Origin: Sphingosinicella sp. BN140058
GTDB taxonomy: Bacteria; Pseudomonadota; Alphaproteobacteria; Sphingomonadales; Sphingomonadaceae
Direction: 5' to 3'
Length of the DNA: 64,000 nt
Assembly (NCBI RefSeq): GCF_004135585.1
Contig: NZ_CP035501.1
Location: 1,785,001 to 1,849,000, forward strand
Notes under the pieces: generated by a model
Seen by the model: only the letters and a program-made list of their open reading frames with translations
What the model was told of the DNA's origin: nothing
The model's database searches: none
Translations under genes and position numbers: made by a program
In this document: positions 52,213-61,088 of the stretch, piece after piece
Layout of the letters: each line of letters starts with the position of its first letter
How positions within the stretch are numbered: the stretch's first letter is position 1

Positions 52213-53610
52213 TCAGGGGCGGCGTTGGTAGCGTCCGTCACCTGGGCCGCCGAGGAGGAGCGCGCCATCATCGATGCGCAGGCGCAGGTCGGTGAAGGCA
52301 GGCAGCGCGAGCTGCTTGCGATCCATGGAGAAACGAAGGATGCCACTGGAGACTGGCGGGAAGGCGAACGTCGCGTCGCGTTCCGGTTCCTGATCGACGT
52401 GCAGCGTCGCGCCCACCGCCGCCGATCCTGCCGGACCTTCCACGAAGGCATATCCCCCGCTGCCCGTCGTCATCATCCGCTCGATGCGGCCGTCGGCGAA
52501 GCGGAGGGAGACGTCGACACGGCGGAGGGGCGTTCCCGATTCGAGATCGGCGACCTGGACGCCGAGCCCTGTCGGCGGCGGCGCGGCATCGGCGGCCATC
52601 GGCAGCGCGCAGGCGGCGGGGAGCACCGGATCGGCGAGGTCGGGCTCCGGCAATCCTGCGGCCCGCGCCGCCTCCATCGCTTCCGCACGTGCGGCCCGCC
52701 AGGCGGCGGCCGCGTCCCGGGCAGCCTCGACGTCGCCTGGCGACAAGTCCTGGCTCTTGCCCGCCATCGTCTTTCGGGCGAGCCGTTCGACGTCGGCGCG
52801 GGCAGAAATGGCTTTCCGCAAAGCTGCGGCGGCACGATCCCGGAGCGTAGCGGCTGGAACCGGTGCGGCGCCGGGCAGAATCGGCGGTGCGGTCGTTGCG
52901 ATCACGTCCATGCCGGGCAGGAACGGACATCGCGCAAGCAGCGCAATGTTCTGCGCACCCTGTCTGCGCTCGAGAACCTCCTCCGCCGCCTCGGCGTTCC
53001 ACGGCTCCGCCGCAACGAAGGCGAAGAGCGGCCGGTCCGCCGGCGAAAGATCCGCGACCAGCAGGATCGCCTCGCCTTCGCGACGCCACTTTCCGTGCGC
53101 CGCCTGATCAATCGCGCCATAGGCCAGGAACCATTCGAAGGTGCCGTCCGGGCGCAACAGCAGCTCCGATCCGACTTCGGTTACGCCGGTGAGGTAATAA
53201 TGGCCGGTGAGGTCCTGAGCCTTAGCCGCCGCGGCTTCGGACGTGCCCACCTGCGCATCCGTGGCCAAGGTCTCGGCCGCCTCGCGAAGGTGGCAGCTGC
53301 GTCCCGGCACGATCTCGGCAAATTCGGCAACGGTCAGGACCGGCAGGCCCGCCTGCTCGCCATAACTCGCCACCACTTCCGCATAGGCCGGCCCAGGATT
53401 TGCCCGGTAGCGCGCAACCGTTTGGGCGCCTGGCCCGTCGTGCAACCGATAGCGGGTCTCGCCGAGATCGCAGCGGGTCAGGATGACCTCGCCCTTGTCG
53501 ACGGCCAGGGTGCCGATGAAGATGTCGAGCGACGGGGTGTCGACGTGTGCGACGGGCGCGGCGGCGGCCGACCAGGCAAGCGCCAAGCTGGCCGCCAATT
53601 CGAAAATCAT
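52213..53610 (-). CDS. Exported multi-domain protein of unknown function
   Basis: A 465-residue protein with a signal peptide (MIFELAASLALAWSAAAA). An N-terminal domain (CDLGETRYRLHD; GRSCHL), a lipocalin-like beta stretch (YYLTGVTEVGSELLLRPDGTFEWFL, about 135-185), an Ala-rich helical segment (about 265-325), and a C-terminal beta-sandwich like a carboxypeptidase regulatory/CarboxypepD fold (TGLGVQVADLESGTPLRRVDV to about 440). No catalytic motif recognised. The SD sequence lies in a hairpin (53615-53636). Confidence 0.65.
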   Translation of the reverse strand: MIFELAASLALAWSAAAAPVAHVDTPSLDIFIGTLAVDKGEVILTRCDLGETRYRLHDGPGAQTVARYRANPGPAYAEVVASYGEQAGLPVLTVAEFAEIVPGRSCHLREAAETLATDAQVGTSEAAAAKAQDLTGHYYLTGVTEVGSELLLRPDGTFEWFLAYGAIDQAAHGKWRREGEAILLVADLSPADRPLFAFVAAEPWNAEAAEEVLERRQGAQNIALLARCPFLPGMDVIATTAPPILPGAAPVPAATLRDRAAAALRKAISARADVERLARKTMAGKSQDLSPGDVEAARDAAAAWRAARAEAMEAARAAGLPEPDLADPVLPAACALPMAADAAPPPTGLGVQVADLESGTPLRRVDVSLRFADGRIERMMTTGSGGYAFVEGPAGSAAVGATLHVDQEPERDATFAFPPVSSGILRFSMDRKQLALPAFTDLRLRIDDGALLLGGPGDGRYQRRP

Positions 53611-53614
53611 CTTA

Positions 53615-53636
53615 GCCCCCTCGTCTCTGAGGGGGC
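53615..53636 (-). promoter_or_regulatory. Hairpin covering the ribosome binding site
   Basis: On the minus strand GCCCCCTC, six nt, GAGGGGGC forms an 8-bp GC stem. The right arm contains the Shine-Dalgarno GAGGGGG and ends 4 nt before the ATG at 53610, so the folded RNA should hide the ribosome site of the exported protein. Confidence 0.55.
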
Positions 53637-53683
53637 GGTTTACAAGCGGCGGCGCGCCTGTCCAGTGCCGGTCGCCGCAATCG

Positions 53684-53709
53684 GGCGGGGGCGGAGCGCC
53701 GCCCCCGCC
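53684..53709 (-). terminator. GC-rich hairpin behind the chemoreceptor gene
   Basis: An 11-bp stem (GGCGGGGGCGG with CCGCCCCCGCC) and 4-nt loop stands immediately downstream of the chemoreceptor stop (53716) on its strand. Probable terminator without a strong T-tract. Confidence 0.6.
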
Positions 53710-53715
53710 GGACGC

Positions 53716-55593
53716 TCAGAACTCGTTCCAATCGTCGACCGCAGCGGCGAGGTTGCTCTGCAGCGCGAGCGCGTTGTTGCCGCGCGTTGCCGGCCGGGCA
53801 GCGGGCCGGGACGTTGCCGCACGCCGCGGGGCAGGGGCGGCGGACGGCTTCGCCGTGCCGGTGTCGAAGCGACCGACCAGTCGGCTGAGCCCGTCGGCTT
53901 CGTCGGCCAGGGTCTTCGCGGCTGCGGTGCTCTCCTCGACCATCGCGGCGTTCTGCTGGGTGACCTTGTCCATCTCGGTGATCGCGGTGTTGACCTGGGC
54001 CAACGCGGAGCTTTGCTGATCCGCGGCCATTGCGATCTGGCTGACGAGGCCCGAGACTTCGTCGACCGAGCCGATGATCCGGCCGAGCGCCTTGCCGGCT
54101 TCGCCGACCAGCGCCACGCCGCCTTCGACCTGACGCGAGCTGTTGGAGATCAAGGTGCCGATCTCCTGCGCCGCGTCTGCCGAACGCTGGGCAAGCGCGC
54201 GCACCTCATTGGCGACCACCGCGAAGGCACGACCCGCTTCACCGGCATGCGCGGCTTCGACGGACGCATTGAGCGCAAGGAGATTGGTCTGGAATGCGAT
54301 CTTGTCGATCACTTCGATGATCTTGGTGATCTCCTGCGAGCTCTTCTCGATCTCGGCCATCGCGGCGACGGCATCGCCGACCACCTTGCTGCTCTCCTGC
54401 GCATCCGCCTGAGTGGCGCGGACCAGCTTGTTGGCCTCGTTCGCACCCGTCGCGCTGTTGTGGACCGTCGTCGTGATCTGCGTCATCGCAGCCGCGGTTT
54501 CCTCGAGCGAAGCAGCCTGCTGCTCGGTGCGGTGCGACAGATCGTCGGAGGCCTGGCTGATCTCGCCCGAGCCGCCATGAATGTTGCCGGTGGCCTGCGC
54601 GATCTTCCCCATTGCGTCGCGCAATTCGCCGATCGCGGCGTTGAAATCCTCTTCCAGCTTGCGATAATCGCCGGGGAAGTTCCGCAACGCCACGGTGAGA
54701 TCCCCAGCGGACAGCTTGGCGAGGGCGCTGCCGAGATCCCGCACCACGGTCTGTTGCGCGGCGTCGGCGAGCTCCTTCTGCTCGGCCGCTTCTTCCTGAG
54801 CGACTGCGGCGTCGCGAAACACGAGGACCGCCTTGGCCATCGCGCCGATCTCGTCGGCACGGTCGGCGGCCGGAATCTCGAGGCGGGTCTCGCCACCGGC
54901 CAGCCTGCGCATCACTTCGGTGATCAATGCGATCGGCCCAGTGACCTGGCGGCGGACGATCTGCAGTGCGATCCCGCCGATGACGAGCAGGCCAAGCAGG
55001 GTCGCCCCGATCATCATCCAGGATGCGGTCGAGGCGCGCGCCTTTGCGTCGGCGGCGGCGGCTTCCATTTCCTTGTCCTGGCTGTCGACGATCGCATCCA
55101 GATTCTGGTCGACGATATCGTATTTGGGAGTCGCCTGCTTGGTCAGGATCGCCGACACGCCGGCAACGTCGTTGCGCAGCGACATGGCGAAGGCCGGTGC
55201 AACGGTCTCCTTATATTCGGCAAAAGCGCTGGTGGTCTTTTCCAGGCGTGCAAGATCGGCCGGCTCGTCCTCAAAGAAAGGCTTCAGCGCGGCGAGGCTC
55301 TCGTCGAGGGCCTTGGTTTCGGCGTCCGTCTCCTGCTTGAGCGCGCGGGTTGCCGCCTCGTCCACGGTGACGGCGCTTTCCAGCCACAATTGCTGGATCC
55401 GGCTCATATGCTCGCTCGCCGCGCCGGCAATGCGCAGGCTTTCGGCTTCGTCGTTGGCCAGATCCTGGGCGAGCCCCGACATGGCCGAAACGTTGTACAG
55501 GCCGTAGGCGGCGACACCGCCGGTCAGCGCAGTAAACAGGCCGAGCGCCGACATGATCTTGGTCGCGACGCTCATCTGATTGAAAGCGGACAC
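53716..55593 (-). CDS. Methyl-accepting chemotaxis protein
   Basis: A 625-residue chemoreceptor. TM1 about 12-34, periplasmic four-helix sensor to about 190, TM2 about 191-213, HAMP to about 270 and a second HAMP-like part, then the signalling hairpin with its tip [20 protein letters not shown] (432-451). It ends in DWNEF, the xWxxF pentapeptide that tethers CheR/CheB. GTG at 55593 is chosen because AGAGGAAG lies just before it; upstream ATGs at 55659 and 55710 would add basic, non-sensor residues. No other che genes are near. The signal is unknown. Confidence 0.9.
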   Translation of the reverse strand: MSAFNQMSVATKIMSALGLFTALTGGVAAYGLYNVSAMSGLAQDLANDEAESLRIAGAASEHMSRIQQLWLESAVTVDEAATRALKQETDAETKALDESLAALKPFFEDEPADLARLEKTTSAFAEYKETVAPAFAMSLRNDVAGVSAILTKQATPKYDIVDQNLDAIVDSQDKEMEAAAADAKARASTASWMMIGATLLGLLVIGGIALQIVRRQVTGPIALITEVMRRLAGGETRLEIPAADRADEIGAMAKAVLVFRDAAVAQEEAAEQKELADAAQQTVVRDLGSALAKLSAGDLTVALRNFPGDYRKLEEDFNAAIGELRDAMGKIAQATGNIHGGSGEISQASDDLSHRTEQQAASLEETAAAMTQITTTVHNSATGANEANKLVRATQADAQESSKVVGDAVAAMAEIEKSSQEITKIIEVIDKIAFQTNLLALNASVEAAHAGEAGRAFAVVANEVRALAQRSADAAQEIGTLISNSSRQVEGGVALVGEAGKALGRIIGSVDEVSGLVSQIAMAADQQSSALAQVNTAITEMDKVTQQNAAMVEESTAAAKTLADEADGLSRLVGRFDTGTAKPSAAPAPRRAATSRPAARPATRGNNALALQSNLAAAVDDWNEF

Positions 55594-55856
55594 ACTGAAC
55601 TTCCTCTGCGAACGCGGCGCCGCCTGCGCGGAGCCGCCGCGTCGGCCCCGGACCTTCATGTCCGCAGCCGATCGACACCCACCCCGAACGATGGATGTTC
55701 CCATCTCCATCTTAGAGTGAAACCAGTCCGTGCGGCCGACACGGCGAATTACCTAGTTCGATGGTGCGAATGTCTGAACCGCCGTGGTGCCATGCGCAGG
55801 CTCACTGCCTGGCGGAGTGTTACGCCGGTGCAGCGTTCGTGCGTATTGGAGCTGTC

Positions 55857-57029
55857 GTGAAGTATCTGGCGTTCGCGGCCGCGGGAGCGGCCCTGTTGAC
55901 ATCCCCGGCGTTGGCAGAGGAGGTGGAAAGCAGCACCAACTGGCTGCAGATAGAGGGGCTGTACAAGGCCGACGCGATGGCGAACGTGCGCGGCGGCGTC
56001 GACCGCGGCATCCGCCTGCTCGGCAATGGCGAGATCATGGCCGAGGCGGACCTCGCGCGCTTCGGCTGGCGCGGCGCCCGCGCCAAGATCCATTTCCTCA
56101 GCGTCCACGGCGAAGTGCCCAACGATCTTGCCGGCACCATGCAGGGCGTCGACAATATCGAGGTCGAGAATAACCGCTCCAAGCTCTACCAGGCCTGGAT
56201 CGAGCAGAGCTTCGCCGGCGAGCGTGCGGCGCTGCTGATCGGCATGGTCGACCTCAATTCCGAATTCTATCAGAATGATGCCGCCGGGCTGTTGATCGCG
56301 CCGGCGTTCGGCATCGGATCCGAACTGGCGGCGACCGGGCCCAATGGCCCCTCGATCTTTCCATCGACGGCGCTTGCGGCGCGGCTGCGGATCACCGACG
56401 GCAAGGGCGCTTACGCCAATGTCGCTCTGTTCAACGCCAAAGCCGGCGTGCTCGGCGACGACGGCGGCGTCGACTTCAAGATGCGCGATGGCGCGCTGGC
56501 CATTGCCGAGGCGGGAATTGCGGGCAACGGCAAGCTTGCTGCCGGTTATTGGCGCTACACCAAGCACCAGGGCGACATTCGCAGCGTCGACGCAGACGGC
56601 GCGGCGGAGGGCCGGATCACGCAAGGCGCCTATCTGCTGGCCGAGACGCCGTCGCTCGGCGGCGGCGCGGACGGGCGCGATATCCGCGGCTTCGCGCGCA
56701 TCGGCCTCTCGGACGGCGACACCACGCCCTATCGGGGCGGCTGGCAGGCGGGCCTGCTGGTGGAGAATGCGGGCGGCACGGGTTCCCAGCTCTCGCTCGG
56801 AGTCAATCAGGCACGACTGTCGTCCAAGTTCCGGCGCAACGCCGCCGAGACGGGCCAGCCGCTCGGCCGGACCGAGACGGGGGTGGAACTCACGTACAGC
56901 CAGCCGATCACGCCGTTTCTGTCGGTCCAGCCGGACGTTCAGTACATCTTCAATCCGTCTGCCAACCCGCGGATCAAGGACGCCGTCCTCGTCGGTCTGC
57001 GCTTCACCGTCACCATTCCAGGCAATTGA
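55857..57029 (+). CDS. OprB-family carbohydrate-selective porin
   Basis: A 390-residue outer-membrane porin with a signal peptide (VKYLAFAAAGAALLTSPALA; start GTG 55857 behind GGAG). Features fit OprB: the early NWLQIEGLYKAD strand, YQAWIEQSF and LLIGMVDLNSEFYQNDAAGLL, the GYWRYTKHQGD region and C-terminal GLRFTVTIPG with terminal strand. It admits sugars into the periplasm. Divergent from the chemoreceptor. Confidence 0.85.
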   Translation: MKYLAFAAAGAALLTSPALAEEVESSTNWLQIEGLYKADAMANVRGGVDRGIRLLGNGEIMAEADLARFGWRGARAKIHFLSVHGEVPNDLAGTMQGVDNIEVENNRSKLYQAWIEQSFAGERAALLIGMVDLNSEFYQNDAAGLLIAPAFGIGSELAATGPNGPSIFPSTALAARLRITDGKGAYANVALFNAKAGVLGDDGGVDFKMRDGALAIAEAGIAGNGKLAAGYWRYTKHQGDIRSVDADGAAEGRITQGAYLLAETPSLGGGADGRDIRGFARIGLSDGDTTPYRGGWQAGLLVENAGGTGSQLSLGVNQARLSSKFRRNAAETGQPLGRTETGVELTYSQPITPFLSVQPDVQYIFNPSANPRIKDAVLVGLRFTVTIPGN

Positions 57030-57055
57030 GCCGGGTGAGTTGCGCGCACTCCCGC

Positions 57056-57556
57056 TCAGTCGGCGACCGGAACCTCGTAGGTCGACCCGGTCGTGCCGAC
57101 GGGGTACACCGAGGCACTGAGGCTGCCTTCCACCTGAAGGACCTTGCCGCCGGGCAGCGCGGCGACGAACTTGCGGGCGAAATCGTCGAGACGCTCCCAG
57201 CGGCCGAGCCGTTCGAGCGCCGCCTGGTCGACCATCGACGCGGTAATCTCGGGGCAGGCTTCCTCCCAAATCAATGTCTCGGGCTCGCGGCCTGCATAGA
57301 CGAAGGCGATTTCGCAGGCCGGCTTGCCGCGCAGGGCAAGCTCCTTCTTGCCGAGGACGTGCGATCCGGCCTCCGCTGGTGTCGCAGGAGCGGCGCGCGC
57401 GGTCGCAGCCTGCGCCGCCGGCTCCTGCGATGACGGTGCTCGGGCCGGCGCAGCCTGCACCCGTTCGGTGTCGTTGCCGGCTGTCGGCGCCCCGGCCTGC
57501 GAACAGCCCGGCAGCAGCAGCAGGCAGGCGGCAAAGGCTGCGATCGATCCCTTCAT
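57056..57556 (-). CDS. Lipoprotein, unknown; follows the peptidoglycan hydrolase gene
   Basis: A 166-residue lipoprotein (lipobox LPGC, acylated Cys18). A flexible Ala/Pro-rich linker (20-70) leads to a small C-terminal domain (ELALRGKPACEIAFVYAGREPETLIWEEACP; LDDFARKFVAALPGG; YEVPVAD) with a probable disulphide. It starts 13 bp behind the stop of the LysM/hydrolase/M15 gene on the same strand, so they are very likely co-expressed. It could be an immunity or accessory protein; this is only a hypothesis. Confidence 0.7.
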   Translation of the reverse strand: MKGSIAAFAACLLLLPGCSQAGAPTAGNDTERVQAAPARAPSSQEPAAQAATARAAPATPAEAGSHVLGKKELALRGKPACEIAFVYAGREPETLIWEEACPEITASMVDQAALERLGRWERLDDFARKFVAALPGGKVLQVEGSLSASVYPVGTTGSTYEVPVAD

Positions 57557-57569
57557 AACGCTCCCGTGG

Positions 57570-58943
57570 TCAATTCGGGTCGAACTCTACATGAAGGTGA
57601 TTGTTGCTGCGATTGGTGAAGGTTTCGAACGCGACATCGTAGCGGTCGCCGAGGATGGCGCGAACCTCGTTCTGGAAGGCGCGGCCCTGGGCAATGCTGA
57701 TATTGTTGCCTCGGAAATCCAGCGCGCGATCCGAATAATGGAGCGATCCGTTCATGTGGCGGCTGTCGTTGCCCGAGGTGATCACCGGCGTCGGCAGGCC
57801 CAGCCGGCGTGCCGCGTCGGCCACTGCCTGGATCGCCGGATCCATCGCTGCATCGAGCCGACTGATGTGCACGCTCGCCCCCTTGACCTCGACTCCGTTG
57901 GCCGCGGCGACGGCATTGCCGTCGATCCGCCCGCCGGCCTGGACATTGGTGGTGGGGCTCGGCGTCGCCGCCGCTGCGCCCGGCAGGGCGACAGCATATT
58001 CGGCCGGACGGTAGCGATCGAGCTCGGGCACGGTGCCGTGATGGTGGACGGCGTTGCCGCGGCCGAGCACCGGACCATCGAGGGCGTTGATCCAGCCGAG
58101 ATTGTTGGCGCTCGAATAATGCGGATTGGCGTAATTGAGGTGCGATCCGATCGACGAGGCCTGCCCGCCGGCACGCGCCGCCAGATAGGTGTCGACAAGC
58201 GTATCGACGCGCGCGCTGATCCGGCTTTCCGGAATGTCGTCGACCGAGTTGCGGCCATCGCGGCGGGCGATCGGCCCGTTGATGTCGGAAAACTGGTTGT
58301 GGCTGTTGACCACATCGGCGACCGTATCGCCCCAATGACCGGAGGCGGTGCGGTTGAGGATGGTGTCGATGATGCCGTGCGCCTGGGCGTCGCCGGCCGT
58401 CTGCACCCATTCCGTCTGCAGCGTCTTCTTGAGGTCGATCACGTCCTGCGCGGAGAGCGACAAGGTCCCGTTCTCCACCCGGGTGGTGCCGCCGACCGCG
58501 GCGACTCCGTTCGTCCCGCCAACTGCCGTGCGCCCGGTGCCGGCAGGGATCGTCAGGGTGTCGCCGGGATAGATGCGGTTCGGATTGGCAATCTGCGGAT
58601 TGGCGGACAGCAGAGCGTCGACACCGACGCCGTGCTTCGCCGCGATCCGGCCGAGCGTGTCGCCGCGCGCAATCTCGTACGATTGCGACGCCCCTTGCGG
58701 CAGCTTGAGACTTTGGCCCTCGTGGATCAGGTTGGGGTTGCGGATGTCGTTCAATCGCGAAAGCGTCGACACGTCCGTGCCGAAGCGCTGGGCGATGCCG
58801 GACAGGGTTTCGCCCCGGGCCACCGTGTGGCGGCCGCCTTCCTGCGGCGGCGAAGCGCCTGCATTGACGCTCGCATGGGTGTTGATGCTGTTGATGCTGG
58901 TGCTGGTGCTGCTGGTAGCCGAAATGCCGACCATCGGACTCAC
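57570..58943 (-). CDS. LysM / cell-wall-hydrolase / M15-like peptidoglycan enzyme without signal peptide
   Basis: A 457-residue protein. After a Ser/Thr/Asn-rich start (5-30) come two LysM domains (about 37-82 and 88-133) that bind glycan, a middle domain about 165-320 with [22 protein letters not shown] and [15 protein letters not shown], the pattern of SleB-type cell-wall hydrolases (E178 as likely catalytic residue), and a C-terminal M15-like D,D-peptidase part ([14 protein letters not shown] with H402 and D409; HLHVEFD with H449/H451). No signal peptide or membrane anchor is visible, so another export path or cytoplasmic storage must be assumed. The next gene encodes a lipoprotein. Confidence 0.82.
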   Translation of the reverse strand: MSPMVGISATSSTSTSINSINTHASVNAGASPPQEGGRHTVARGETLSGIAQRFGTDVSTLSRLNDIRNPNLIHEGQSLKLPQGASQSYEIARGDTLGRIAAKHGVGVDALLSANPQIANPNRIYPGDTLTIPAGTGRTAVGGTNGVAAVGGTTRVENGTLSLSAQDVIDLKKTLQTEWVQTAGDAQAHGIIDTILNRTASGHWGDTVADVVNSHNQFSDINGPIARRDGRNSVDDIPESRISARVDTLVDTYLAARAGGQASSIGSHLNYANPHYSSANNLGWINALDGPVLGRGNAVHHHGTVPELDRYRPAEYAVALPGAAAATPSPTTNVQAGGRIDGNAVAAANGVEVKGASVHISRLDAAMDPAIQAVADAARRLGLPTPVITSGNDSRHMNGSLHYSDRALDFRGNNISIAQGRAFQNEVRAILGDRYDVAFETFTNRSNNHLHVEFDPN

Positions 58944-58991
58944 TCCCGTGTCGCGGATGCGGCGGGAATAGCAGCAGACGGGGAGGCCCGT

Positions 58992-59012
58992 ATCTAAACG
59001 GATCGCTTAGAT
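58992..59012. promoter_or_regulatory. Inverted repeat in divergent region
   Basis: ATCTAA, nine nt, TTAGAT between the peptidoglycan-enzyme gene (minus) and the DUF6683-like gene (plus). Perfect 6-bp arms and partial inner symmetry in an AT-rich patch suggest an operator for one or both genes. Confidence 0.4.
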
Positions 59013-59143
59013 TATCCTTTACCGCCAAGCTTATCATCATGCGGAGCCGCCGGCGCACGTCGAGCGACGGCAGGGACAAGGCGCTTTCCCGACGTTGCTT
59101 GCCGGGCGCTCACGTGAAACAAGACCAACGAGGGAGATCGTCG

Positions 59144-59866
59144 ATGCGTGTCCGAACCCAACAGCCTCGCCTCGCCGCCTGCATGCTGCTGCTTGCCGGG
59201 CTCGCCAGTCCGGCCGCCGCACAGGAGGGCGTCGACTGGGGCGGCTTGATAGCCGGCATCGCCCACGGCACGGCCATGGACGAGGCCGCGCAGAAGTCCG
59301 TCTCGACGACACGCCGGGGCGGCACGCGCCCCTCTCCCGCCCCGAGCGTGCGCCTGACCTACCAGCGGTCGCCGGAACGAAGCCGTGCCAACATCGCCCG
59401 CTTCATCGAAAACGCGCGCAAGCAGGATTCGCAGGGTGCGGCCGCGTTCGAAAAGCAGCTCGCCGCGCCCGATCTCTTCGACAAGATGGGCCGTGCCCTA
59501 TCCGGCTACGGCCTCCGCATCGACAATGTCGCCGACGCCTACACGATCTACTGGCTGAACGCGTGGCTCGCCTCGCGCGGGCGCAACGACACGCCGCCGC
59601 GCCACCAGATTGCGGCGGTTCGTGCACAGGCCGCAAAAGCCATGGCAGCGCTTCCGCAAGTGGTACAGGCTGGCGACGCCGTGCGGCAGGACATGGCCGA
59701 CGCCCACCTGATCCAGGCCGCCTTGATCGGCGGCTTCATGGACGGCGCGGAGGGCAAGCCGGACCTGGTCCGCCAGGTTGCGGCTGCCGTGCGCCGGAGC
59801 GCGCGTTCGTCAGGGCTGGATCTCGATGGCATGGAGCTTACCGATGCGGGGTTCGCAGCGCGGTAA
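59144..59866 (+). CDS. Exported DUF6683-like protein
   Basis: A 240-residue protein with a signal peptide (RLAACMLLLAGLASPAAA, about 9-26) and an all-helical domain (VRLTYQRSPERSRANIARFIENARKQDSQGAAAFEKQ; YGLRIDNVADAYTIYWLNAWLASRG; GLDLDGMELTDAGF in parts) that I recognise as DUF6683. Function unknown. Divergent from the peptidoglycan enzyme. ATG at 59144 behind GAGGGAG. Confidence 0.72.
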   Translation: MRVRTQQPRLAACMLLLAGLASPAAAQEGVDWGGLIAGIAHGTAMDEAAQKSVSTTRRGGTRPSPAPSVRLTYQRSPERSRANIARFIENARKQDSQGAAAFEKQLAAPDLFDKMGRALSGYGLRIDNVADAYTIYWLNAWLASRGRNDTPPRHQIAAVRAQAAKAMAALPQVVQAGDAVRQDMADAHLIQAALIGGFMDGAEGKPDLVRQVAAAVRRSARSSGLDLDGMELTDAGFAAR

Positions 59867-59900
59867 GTTTCGGTCTCGATCTTCGTGCGGCGGAAGCTCG

Positions 59901-59927
59901 AAGGCTCAGATCCAAAAGGCTCAGATC
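59901..59927. repeat. Short direct repeat
   Basis: AAGGCTCAGATC occurs twice (59901-59912 and 59916-59927) with a period of 15 bp, at the convergent border of the DUF6683-like and the SDR gene; the second copy overlaps the last codons of the SDR. Confidence 0.5.
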
Positions 59928-60910
59928 GTTCCAAGCCCGCCATTGGCCCCGAAGATGCTGCCGTCCGTGTAGCTGAGTTCGCCGCTCGCCAATGCCACAT
60001 AGAGACCGGCGAGTTCCGCAGGCTGGCCGGCGCGGCCGAGCGGCGTGTCCTGCCCGAATTTGCCGAGTTCGCCCGGCAACTGGCCGCCGACGACCTGGAG
60101 CGGCGTCCAGATCGGTCCGGGCGCGACCCCGTTGACCCGGATCCCCTTCTTGGCAAGCTGCTTGGCGAGGCCCTTGGTGAAGATCGCAATGCCCGCCTTG
60201 GTAGTCGCGTAATCGAGCAGTTCCTCGCCAGGATCGACGGCGTTGACCGAAGTCGTGTTGATGATCGCCGATCCCGGCCGCAGCAGCGGCACCGCCGTCT
60301 TGGTGATCCAGAACATGGCATAAAGGTTGGTCTTCAGCGTGCGATCGAACTGCTCGAAGCTGATCTCGTCGATCGATTGCTTGGATTGCTGATAGGCGGC
60401 GTTGTTGACGAGGATGTCGAGGCCCCCGAGTTCGGAGCGGGCACGGCCGACCAGATCGACGCAGAAACGCTGGCTGGTGAGATCGCCCGGGATCAGCGCC
60501 ACCTTGCGCCCCTCGCCCCGCAGCAGACCGGCGACATCGCGTGCGTCGGCCTCTTCGTCGGGATGGTAATTGAGCGCGACGTCGGCGCCCTCACGGGCAA
60601 AGCCGATCACCGCGGCGCGGCCGATCCCCGAATCGCCGCCGGTCACCAGGGCCTTGCGGCCCTGCAACTTGCCGGAACCGACATAGGAACGTTCCCCGCA
60701 ATCCGGCACGGGTGTCATGTCGCGCTGCAGTCCCGGCCATTTCTGCCGCTGCTCCGGAAATGGCTCGCTCGGATATTTGGTCTGCGGGTCGGCGGGCGTA
60801 CCCGATGGGCGCCCCGGTGCCGGCTGCGCGATGGCCGGCGCGGCGGCGAGCACGGCGCCGGTGGCGGCGGCCGCCTGAAGAAGGCTGCGGCGGGTAGGCT
60901 GATCGACCAT
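59921..60910 (-). CDS. Tat-exported short-chain dehydrogenase
   Basis: A 329-residue SDR with a twin-arginine signal (TRRSLLQAAAATG, R7-R8; cleavage near AIAQ, residue 29). The core has VTGGDSGIGRAAVIGFA, ILVNNAAYQQSK, the active site YATTKAGIAIFTKGLA and VNGVAPGPIWTPL. It resembles the YghA/general-stress-type SDR group, but export of an NAD(P)-dependent enzyme suggests a folded, cofactor-loaded passenger. ATG at 60910 behind GGAGA. Confidence 0.85.
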   Translation of the reverse strand: MVDQPTRRSLLQAAAATGAVLAAAPAIAQPAPGRPSGTPADPQTKYPSEPFPEQRQKWPGLQRDMTPVPDCGERSYVGSGKLQGRKALVTGGDSGIGRAAVIGFAREGADVALNYHPDEEADARDVAGLLRGEGRKVALIPGDLTSQRFCVDLVGRARSELGGLDILVNNAAYQQSKQSIDEISFEQFDRTLKTNLYAMFWITKTAVPLLRPGSAIINTTSVNAVDPGEELLDYATTKAGIAIFTKGLAKQLAKKGIRVNGVAPGPIWTPLQVVGGQLPGELGKFGQDTPLGRAGQPAELAGLYVALASGELSYTDGSIFGANGGLGTI

Positions 60911-61037
60911 GATGCGTCTCCGGGAGATGGCAGGCACGCAAGCGCGCCATCGTGGCAATGGTTGCTACGGGAAAAAGGCCGCCTTCTCGGCGCATGGCCG
61001 TGCCCGATTGACAGGCGGGTCGCACGCGGCGCACCTA

Positions 61038-61053
61038 TGTTACCGGTAACATG
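61038..61053. promoter_or_regulatory. Perfect 16-bp palindrome, LacI/GntR-type operator
   Basis: ATGTTACCGGTAACAT is a perfect palindrome with the CCGG core of LacI/GalR-family operators, 35 bp before the GH115 ATG. A perfect -35 (TTGACA, 61008-61013) precedes it; the -10 is weak and overlaps the palindrome, so a bound repressor would block initiation. The regulator is not in the window. Confidence 0.65.
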
Positions 61054-61088
61054 ACCAGGCAGGCCACAAAGGCCGCTTCGGAGAGGTG

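Noticed and set aside
52225..55860. Long plus-strand open frame of about 1200 codons
   Set aside because: Antisense to the exported protein and the chemoreceptor; product is Arg/Gly-rich without family features.
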